Virus record (IMG/VR): IMGVR_UViG_3300007345_006615
Coordinates: 1-28,136 of that record
Reading direction: 5' to 3' (one strand)
DNA length: 28,136 nt
DNA from: a virus
Under the pieces are notes generated by a model. That model made no database searches. It saw nothing but the letters and a program-made list of their open reading frames with translations, and was not told the DNA's origin. Both the position numbers and the translations under genes were made by a program. How positions within the stretch are numbered: position 1 is the stretch's first letter; the number at the start of each line of letters is the position of its first letter. Shown here one piece after another: positions 23,592 through 28,136 of the stretch.

Positions 23592-23760
23592 GTTTTTATC
23601 ATTATTAAAATCAAGAAGATTCTGGGCTGCTGCTATAGGTTTGGTTGCTGTCGTAGGATCAGAAGTTTTTGGAGTAACATTGGATACAGAACATTTGCTT
23701 AGTGTTGTTAGTATCGTTATAGCATGGATCGTTGGTGACACAGTTAGAGAAACAAAATAA
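23584..23760 (+). CDS. Holin-like two-helix membrane protein
   Basis: GGAG (23574-23577) lies six bases before ATG 23584, giving 58 residues; a TTG further upstream is rejected. It starts with a basic stretch (SLLKSRRFWAAAIGL), has two hydrophobic helices (about 15-30 and 38-54) split by a short polar turn, and ends charged. The KSRRFW start followed by two helices is seen in small phage holins. It would make membrane holes for lysis. No classical endolysin is recognised in this window, so the assignment rests on architecture and on the run of small membrane proteins around it. Confidence 0.62.
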   Translation: MTKFLSLLKSRRFWAAAIGLVAVVGSEVFGVTLDTEHLLSVVSIVIAWIVGDTVRETK

Positions 23761-24059
23761 TGAATGAAATTATTAATTACATAAGGGGTATAGATCCCGT
23801 AATAATGCTATTACTTGGAGGTGGTCTTATTTTAGTTCTACCTTCATTAAAACCTTTTTTATCACAAGTTGTGGATTTATTTAAAAATTTTACCAAGAGA
23901 GAAAAACCTGTTGTCCCTCCACCAGTTGTAGAAGATCCTTCTATACTAGATTTGGTTAAGGAGTGGGAAGAGTTTTACAGACTGTGTAAAAAATCAGGTT
24001 TAGATAATGCATGTGAAAAATTAGATGAAGTTTGGCATTTATTGAGAAAAGATGAGTGA
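23760..24059 (+). CDS. Small single-helix membrane protein
   Basis: This 99-residue protein starts by a TAATG overlap with the holin candidate. Residues 13-35 form one transmembrane helix (PVIMLLLGGGLILVLPSL), followed by a Pro-rich linker (EKPVVPPPVVEDP) and a helical domain (LVKEWEEFYRLCKKSGL). It could be a spanin-like or holin-regulating protein, but it has no lipobox and its role is unassigned. Confidence 0.6.
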   Translation: MNEIINYIRGIDPVIMLLLGGGLILVLPSLKPFLSQVVDLFKNFTKREKPVVPPPVVEDPSILDLVKEWEEFYRLCKKSGLDNACEKLDEVWHLLRKDE

Positions 24060-24264
24060 AAAAGACAAAGAAGAATATGGAAACTCTTGGATTTCAGATT
24101 TAATTGTCGAAAAGGTTTTAGAAAACATTAATATGTCAAGAGAAACTTTAGATAAGATTATTCCAATAGTTTCTTCTATAGCAGATTCAATTGAATTTTC
24201 TGAGGGCAAAAAGGGATACTCAATTAAATTTAAAAAAGATATTTCAATTTACATAGACAAATAA
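24052..24264 (+). CDS. Small hypothetical protein
   Basis: This 70-residue protein overlaps the previous gene by eight bases. It is helical in its first half (ISDLIVEKVLENINMSRETL) and ends in two likely strands (GYSIKFKKDISIYID). It is cytosolic by composition and unrecognised. It ends the membrane gene run; a terminator follows. Confidence 0.55.
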   Translation: MSEKDKEEYGNSWISDLIVEKVLENINMSRETLDKIIPIVSSIADSIEFSEGKKGYSIKFKKDISIYIDK

Positions 24265-24267
24265 CAC

Positions 24268-24326
24268 ACGCGCCTAACCTCTCTTTTGCTCAGGTAAAAT
24301 GACGTTAATAAAGGGCGCGTTTTTTT
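24268..24326 (+). terminator. Long-loop terminator or attenuator-like element
   Basis: ACGCGCC (24268-24274) pairs with GGCGCGT (24314-24320), followed by seven Ts (24320-24326). The loop of about 39 bases holds a minor stem ACCT/AGGT (24277-24280 with 24292-24295) and an ATG (24299) in frame with the next gene. A ribosome starting there would pass through the right arm, so translation could influence termination. Confidence 0.6.
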
Positions 24327-24337
24327 ATGGATACAAC

Positions 24338-24565
24338 ATGTACGAATATAAAAAATGTGATAATTGTAATAGAATGTTAAAAAATAGCGATAAAGTCACG
24401 GTTATAATACCTGATGTAGAAGTCGAAGGAAGATATAGGAAAGATCAAGAGGGTTTTAGGCTAAAGCTTTCAAAAGACGGAATTGAAATAAGAACAGCAA
24501 AAATTTATTGTAAAAAATGCTTAGATATAAAAAAATATTTTTTGAATAAACAAGAGGAAGAATAA
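24338..24565 (+). CDS. Small zinc-binding-type protein
   Basis: From ATG 24338 this is 75 residues with CDNC (Cys7, Cys10) and CKKC (Cys58, Cys61), a four-Cys metal site around a beta-rich centre (VTVIIPDVEVEGRY). An alternative in-frame ATG at 24299, with AGGT four bases upstream, lies inside the terminator-like hairpin; the downstream start gives the more natural N-terminus (MYEYKKCDNC), but its binding site is poor. Its stop overlaps the next start (TAATG). Function unknown, perhaps nucleic acid or protein binding. Confidence 0.6.
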   Translation: MYEYKKCDNCNRMLKNSDKVTVIIPDVEVEGRYRKDQEGFRLKLSKDGIEIRTAKIYCKKCLDIKKYFLNKQEEE

Positions 24566-24945
24566 TGCCAGAGTATAGTTTTAGGTGCGATAAATGCGAT
24601 AGGACATTTGAAAGGTTTTTTCATGTAAAAGAATATGAATCGGAATTAAAAAAATCAAAATGCCCATCCTGTAAAAGCAAGAAAATTCATAGAGATTTTT
24701 TAGCAGATAACATAACTCCAAACTACATTAAAGGAATGCATGAAGCAACGACCTTGGGAGAACTAGCAGACAAAAGATGTAAGAAACTTGGAAAACAAAC
24801 TGTTGAAGGAATGAGAGAAGATTTTAAAACTAAAAAGAGAAATACTCTTGAAGAAAAACTTCCAGAAGGAATGACTATGGGGGGATATGAAAATTCAGAA
24901 AGACTTTCAAAAACAGAAATTGATAATAAAAGGAAAAATAAATGA
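24565..24945 (+). CDS. FmdB-type zinc-ribbon protein
   Basis: This 126-residue protein has the FmdB/CxxC zinc-ribbon layout: MPEYSFRCDKCDRTFERFF, with Cys8 and Cys11, then KCPSCKSKK with Cys33 and Cys36. FmdB-like small regulators occur in many bacteria and phages and bind one zinc. The Lys/Glu-rich helical tail is probably phage-specific. A regulatory or assembly role is possible, but there is no direct evidence. AGGAAGAATA lies before its ATG, and it ends in an ATGA overlap with the next gene. Confidence 0.75.
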   Translation: MPEYSFRCDKCDRTFERFFHVKEYESELKKSKCPSCKSKKIHRDFLADNITPNYIKGMHEATTLGELADKRCKKLGKQTVEGMREDFKTKKRNTLEEKLPEGMTMGGYENSERLSKTEIDNKRKNK

Positions 24946-25346
24946 GTGAATTTAAGATTAATGCGAAGAATAATAAAAGTAAGGATATTGCTATTAAAGC
25001 ATATACCTTTTGGGGTATGCATGAAACAGAAGATGAATCAGGATTTCCTTTATTAGAATTAGAAGAAGACGACGATATGGATATCTTTATGCTTCATAAT
25101 GTATTTGCGGCAGAACTTGTACAAGGTAAAAAAGTAACCTACTATGTTAAAAGAGGAAAGTACGGAAAACTTTATGATCCTATCGGTATGTATAGTGAAG
25201 GAAAGCAGAAATCTCAAATGAGACATGCTGGAAAACCTGAATGGGTATTAAAACCTACTAGTAAAAAAGTTTTTGATCTATACAGAAATTATTTAAAAAC
25301 TAAAAATTCGGCTTGGCTTAATAACGCAGAAAGGGAAGTGGTATGA
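24942..25346 (+). CDS. Hypothetical phage protein
   Basis: This 134-residue protein overlaps both neighbours by four bases. Its first half is acidic (LLELEEDDDMDIF) and its second half basic (YYVKRGKYGKLYDP, then KPTSKKVFDLYRNYL). The mixed strands and helices suggest a folded domain. Its family is not recognised. The location before an HTH protein and the recombination genes suggests a DNA-related or packaging role, but that is a guess. Confidence 0.55.
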   Translation: MSEFKINAKNNKSKDIAIKAYTFWGMHETEDESGFPLLELEEDDDMDIFMLHNVFAAELVQGKKVTYYVKRGKYGKLYDPIGMYSEGKQKSQMRHAGKPEWVLKPTSKKVFDLYRNYLKTKNSAWLNNAEREVV

Positions 25347-25708
25347 CTAAAGGAAATAAAATCTCTGATATTGAAATTTACTGTATTGAAAAAATGGTAA
25401 TGGAGGGAAAATCTGTTGAAGAAATTTCTGTCTTTTTAAAAAGAGATTCTAGAACAGTAAAAAAATATTCTGATAATATTGATCCTTATGAAAATAATAC
25501 TGTTGAACAAGATGCTGCTGTAAATGAAAAAAGATTTGCAAAAGCAGATAAAACTAGTACTCATTTTGTTCATGAAACTGAGGGTAAAAAAAATAAAGGT
25601 GTCACTATCATGACTCCAAACGAATCTGCAAGATCAGATGAAATGCGTTCTCTCAGGTTGTCTAAAGATGTAAAAAAGAACATTCATACTATTTCAGAAG
25701 ATGAGTAA
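25343..25708 (+). CDS. Helix-turn-helix-type small protein
   Basis: This 121-residue protein starts with a likely helix-turn-helix at residues 8-44: ISDIEIYCIEKMVMEGK, then SVEEISVFLKRDSRTVKKY, with a recognition helix of the homeodomain-like or sigma4-like type. The rest is charged, probably disordered, and ends acidic. It could be a transcription regulator or a small terminase-like DNA binder; the gene order (before recA-like) does not decide. It overlaps both neighbours. Confidence 0.62.
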   Translation: MTKGNKISDIEIYCIEKMVMEGKSVEEISVFLKRDSRTVKKYSDNIDPYENNTVEQDAAVNEKRFAKADKTSTHFVHETEGKKNKGVTIMTPNESARSDEMRSLRLSKDVKKNIHTISEDE

Positions 25709-26135
25709 AAAACAAACTAAAAAAAGTAAATATCCTTCTAGATATTCTCCAGAAAAGTTTGTACACGCCGCGCAATATATTACAGAAGTAATCTGTGAAA
25801 AGAAAGCGAAAATTGATAAAAAAGAACTCCCAATAAAATTTTGGGAGTTGAATGAATGGCGTAAATTCTATAAATATCAAATAACTTTAGCTAATAAGTT
25901 ATTGAAAAAATATGGAGAACATTCTATAATAGCAGCATTAAAAGACAAAAGAATGTGGAGAACTTATTCTTTAAGAAACCCATTTCTTGAAAATGTTATT
26001 AAGGAATATAAAGCAAAAGAAGACATTGCTAGAGAGATTGCAAAGAAAATAGAGTATGATTTCTCAGAGAAAGAAACATACGAAAGTAACAATAAGAAAA
26101 AATCTATTATTTCAAAACTAGAGGATCTTGAATGA
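25701..26135 (+). CDS. Basic hypothetical phage protein
   Basis: This 144-residue, strongly basic and helical protein begins KKQTKKSKYPSRYSPEKFVHAAQYITEVICE (in pieces: YPSRYSPEKF, AAQYITEVICEKKA) and continues with WRKFYKYQITLANKLLKKY. The pattern of aromatic and basic residues suggests DNA contact. It lies directly upstream of the recombinase with an ATGA overlap and may load or assist it; no family name is recognised. Confidence 0.58.
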   Translation: MSKKQTKKSKYPSRYSPEKFVHAAQYITEVICEKKAKIDKKELPIKFWELNEWRKFYKYQITLANKLLKKYGEHSIIAALKDKRMWRTYSLRNPFLENVIKEYKAKEDIAREIAKKIEYDFSEKETYESNNKKKSIISKLEDLE

Positions 26136-27124
26136 CACAAACAGATATTATTAAAGAATACGGCGATGTTCTTCTTGATGCATCTCACATAGTTGAAAAT
26201 CCACCGCCTATTATTTCAGTTAGTCCTAAAATTGATATTGCTTTAGGTGGGGGAGTGCCAGAAGGATGCCTGTTTATCATGACAGGTCCAGAAAAAATTG
26301 GTAAGACTGTACATGCTTTACAGTTTTGTAAAAATGCACAAAATGTGAAAACAGAAAATAAAAAAGATAGAAATATCTATTATGGAAATGTTGAAGGTAG
26401 GCTCAAGAAGCGTGACCTAGAAGGTATTAGAGGACTTGATTATTCATCAGAATTATTCAAAATTGTTGGTTCTACAAAGGGAAATATTCTTTCTGGTGAA
26501 AAGTATCTAGGTATCTTTGATAACATTATTCATAATGAACCTCATGCTGTATGTGTTATTGATTCGTTCTCTGCACTAGCAGCAGAAGCAGAATTGGTTG
26601 CAGATATTACAGATACACAGGTTGCTGCAATGAATCGTTATCTAAGCAAGTTTACTAGAAGATTTGCAAACGTACTTCCAATTAATAGAGTGACGCTTGT
26701 TGGTATCACTCATCTTATGGCTAATATCCAGAAGTTTGGCGCAGGTAAAACTAAAGTAGAGAAGTCAGGCAATGCACTTAAATATGCTCAAGATGTGAAA
26801 CTATGGGCTACTCACAAACAACCTCTCATGCAGGGAGAAACACAAATAGGCCAGAAGGTTAACTGGATTGTTGAAAACTCTGCGATTGGTGCGCCGGGAC
26901 AAAAGGTTACAAGTATTATTAAATACGGGCATGGTATCTGGAATGAATATGAGCTTGCAGAGCTAGCTAAAGACTTTGGCGTTGTCGAAGGTAAGACTTG
27001 GATTACTCTTCCTAATGGCGAAAAGGTTCAAGGAATGTCTAACTTTGCCACTTATCTAGAAGATAACCCATCCTACTATAATGATCTTAGGCAGCAGGTT
27101 TTTGAAATGATTGGAATGGGATGA
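26132..27124 (+). CDS. RecA/UvsX-like recombinase
   Basis: This 330-residue protein has the RecA core. GGGVPEGCLFIMTGPEKIGKT contains the Walker A loop GPEKIGKT (52-59), YYGNVEGRL (83-91) has the catalytic Glu of the RecA D/N-x-E segment, AVCVIDS (139-145) is the Walker B strand, and a long C-terminal helical region follows. It forms ATP-dependent filaments on single-stranded DNA for strand exchange, cooperating with the SSB at 8507-8902. It resembles phage UvsX/Sak4-like proteins more than cellular RecA in length. An ATGA overlap joins it to the basic protein upstream and a TGATGA junction to the nuclease gene downstream. Confidence 0.88.
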   Translation: MTQTDIIKEYGDVLLDASHIVENPPPIISVSPKIDIALGGGVPEGCLFIMTGPEKIGKTVHALQFCKNAQNVKTENKKDRNIYYGNVEGRLKKRDLEGIRGLDYSSELFKIVGSTKGNILSGEKYLGIFDNIIHNEPHAVCVIDSFSALAAEAELVADITDTQVAAMNRYLSKFTRRFANVLPINRVTLVGITHLMANIQKFGAGKTKVEKSGNALKYAQDVKLWATHKQPLMQGETQIGQKVNWIVENSAIGAPGQKVTSIIKYGHGIWNEYELAELAKDFGVVEGKTWITLPNGEKVQGMSNFATYLEDNPSYYNDLRQQVFEMIGMG

Positions 27125-27531
27125 AAGTAAAAGATTTATATGGCAATACTTCTAACTGGAAACTGAGGGGTGATATAGTTAGTGCTTCTGACAGCAGAAG
27201 AAGATCACAACTTCATATCAATGCCAGAAGGATATTGTATGGTCTTTTCCCCACCATTCAGATTTTAGAAGAAGTTCCAATTAATGCAAGGCCGGGAAAG
27301 ACCCAATACTTGGACTTCTATATCAATAAGGTAAAACTTGCTGTTGAAGTTCACGGTCAGCAGCATTATAAATTTAATAGTATGTTTCATGTTTCTGCGC
27401 AAGATTTTATAAATCAAAGGAAGAACGATGCAGATAAGAAAGAATGGTGTGAGTTAAACAACATAACATACATAGAACTACCCTACAATGAAAAGGAAGA
27501 GGAATGGCTGAATCGGATAAATCACCGCTAG
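27121..27531 (+). CDS. Putative PD-(D/E)XK nuclease (Vsr/DUF559-like)
   Basis: This 136-residue protein has the nuclease core order: an early Glu (ILEEVPI, Glu50/51), then LDFYINK (Asp65), then LAVEVHGQQHY (Glu76 with Gln80/Gln81), and a Lys/Trp/Cys helix (NDADKKEWCEL) as in Vsr/DUF559 endonucleases. Such small nucleases cut damaged, branched or specific DNA. Its direct coupling to a RecA-like gene suggests recombination or repair, for instance branch resolution. Metal residues appear present. It overlaps the next gene by 28 bases. Confidence 0.65.
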   Translation: MKVKDLYGNTSNWKLRGDIVSASDSRRRSQLHINARRILYGLFPTIQILEEVPINARPGKTQYLDFYINKVKLAVEVHGQQHYKFNSMFHVSAQDFINQRKNDADKKEWCELNNITYIELPYNEKEEEWLNRINHR

Positions 27532-27989
27532 GCAGGATGAACAGGATTGATGAAATACTAGACGAGTATGAATTATCAATAGGTCTATCAAAGTTTACAG
27601 AAAAATCCATAGATGACGAAGCTAAAAAATATCTCTCTATGGACAGAAATCAAATAGAAAAGCTTAGTATCCAAGAGTGTGGAGAAGCAGCACTGATGCT
27701 TGGTGGTCTTTCGTTTCATATCCAGAGATGTTTTAATAGAGAAATGTCAAGAGTCAACTGGGCAGACAACCTTCTAAAGAAAACTATTGCTGGTGAAGAA
27801 CTACAATACAGAGGCTCTTGGGAAAGTCAATATAATCAAGCTGTTAAAAATAATGATTATGCAAATGATTTATTAAAGCTAAAAAATTACGCTAAACAAA
27901 GAGCAGATAGATTGACTTATCTTGCATCTTCTGCTAAGAACATGAGTGATCTTTATAAGAATCTACAAATGGCAAAGGCTATGAAATGA
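27504..27989 (+). CDS. Helical hypothetical protein near recombination genes
   Basis: This 161-residue protein begins inside the end of the nuclease gene with AAGGAAGAGGA before its ATG. It is nearly all helix: an N-terminal segment IDEILDEYELSIGL, a central ECGEAALMLGGLSFHIQRCF, and C-terminal helices. It lacks recognisable motifs. Its gene position suggests a partner of the recombinase or nuclease, but no function can be assigned. It ends with an ATGA overlap. Confidence 0.6.
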   Translation: MAESDKSPLGRMNRIDEILDEYELSIGLSKFTEKSIDDEAKKYLSMDRNQIEKLSIQECGEAALMLGGLSFHIQRCFNREMSRVNWADNLLKKTIAGEELQYRGSWESQYNQAVKNNDYANDLLKLKNYAKQRADRLTYLASSAKNMSDLYKNLQMAKAMK

Positions 27990-28111
27990 ATAAAAAAGAA
28001 TTAATTGCTAAAATATTAGAAAAATTAAGTGAAGAAGAATTAAAACAATTAATTGGAGAAAAAGAAAAAGAAGAAGAAAAACACAGAAATGTAAAAAAAA
28101 GGAGAAGATAA
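27986..28111 (+). CDS. 41-residue Lys/Glu-rich protein
   Basis: This frame starts in an ATGA overlap with the previous stop and ends at TAA 28109-28111. It reads MNKKELIAKILEKLSEEEL with a Lys/Glu helix, then a basic tail (HRNVKKRRR). The helical start and basic end suggest a small nucleic acid-binding or tether peptide. The window ends 25 bases later, and the last bases are A-rich, so a sequence error here could hide a longer gene. Confidence 0.5.
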   Translation: MNKKELIAKILEKLSEEELKQLIGEKEKEEEKHRNVKKRRR

Positions 28112-28136
28112 GAAAAAAACAAAAAAAAGAAAAAAA

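Noticed and set aside
1-28136. tRNA genes, CRISPR arrays, insertion sequences or an integrase
   Set aside because: No cloverleaf, spaced repeats, transposase or recombinase of the integrase type was recognised; a tRNA scan could confirm this.
28112-28136. A-rich tail of the window as a coding continuation
   Set aside because: The stretch is almost all A with no start codon, and may simply be the window edge.

Overview
The window is a contiguous stretch of a tailed double-stranded DNA phage genome, AT-rich by eye. All supported genes lie on the + strand, tightly packed, with repeated ATGA and TAATG stop/start overlaps and clear GGAG or AGGA ribosome binding sites. Phage hallmarks are an SSB, trimeric dUTPase, class II (B12-dependent) ribonucleotide reductase, a ClpP-like protease, a RecA/UvsX-like recombinase, a holin-like two-helix protein, a head-associated modular protein and many small orphan genes. 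The host cannot be named. Consistent Shine-Dalgarno use argues weakly against Bacteroidetes. The Tat-exported DUF1501 protein, a family common in Planctomycetes and Verrucomicrobia among others, hints at a Gram-negative host with a Tat system.

Layout. (1) 10-7913: a glycan and sugar-nucleotide cluster with a GT-A-like protein, a KdsC-like HAD phosphatase, three WavE-like glycosyltransferases, a PfkB-type kinase, a nucleotidyltransferase-RpiB isomerase fusion, a sulfotransferase, a HAD-nucleotidyltransferase fusion and an NTF2-like protein. (2) 7919-8902: small proteins and SSB. (3) 8993-12440: a modular phage structural-type protein followed, in a translationally coupled run, by an exported set: Tat protein, Tat DUF1501 protein, Sec-exported small protein, DUF5522 protein and thioredoxin-like lipoprotein. 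(4) 12514-15275: micro-ORF, GT4 glycosyltransferase, dUTPase, GMP reductase. (5) 15278-18731: orphans, ClpP-like protease, a DERA-like barrel lacking its lysines, a probable virion protein, a membrane/coiled-coil protein and a zinc-motif protein. (6) 18732-19020: an intergenic region whose inverted repeats interleave as an H-type pseudoknot, followed by a terminator hairpin. (7) 19021-24264: ribonucleotide reductase, papain-like peptidase and a run of small membrane proteins including a holin candidate. (8) 24299-28111: zinc-ribbon proteins, an HTH protein, orphans, the recombinase, a PD-(D/E)XK-type nuclease and short charged proteins.

How the genes may work together. The first block holds the enzyme classes needed to make and transfer an unusual activated sugar: isomerase, kinase, phosphatase and nucleotidyltransferase, then glycosyl transfer and sulfation. 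This parallels the logic of NDP-heptose synthesis with partly different families. The nucleotide genes (NrdJ, dUTPase, GMP reductase) supply and balance DNA precursors. The SSB, recombinase and nuclease serve replication and recombination. The exported DUF1501 module probably acts in the host envelope.

The observations most worth following are the pseudoknot RNA candidate upstream of nrdJ, the phage-borne sugar-activation pathway with two fused nucleotidyltransferases, and the exported DUF1501/thioredoxin module. No tRNA, CRISPR array, integrase or insertion sequence was seen.
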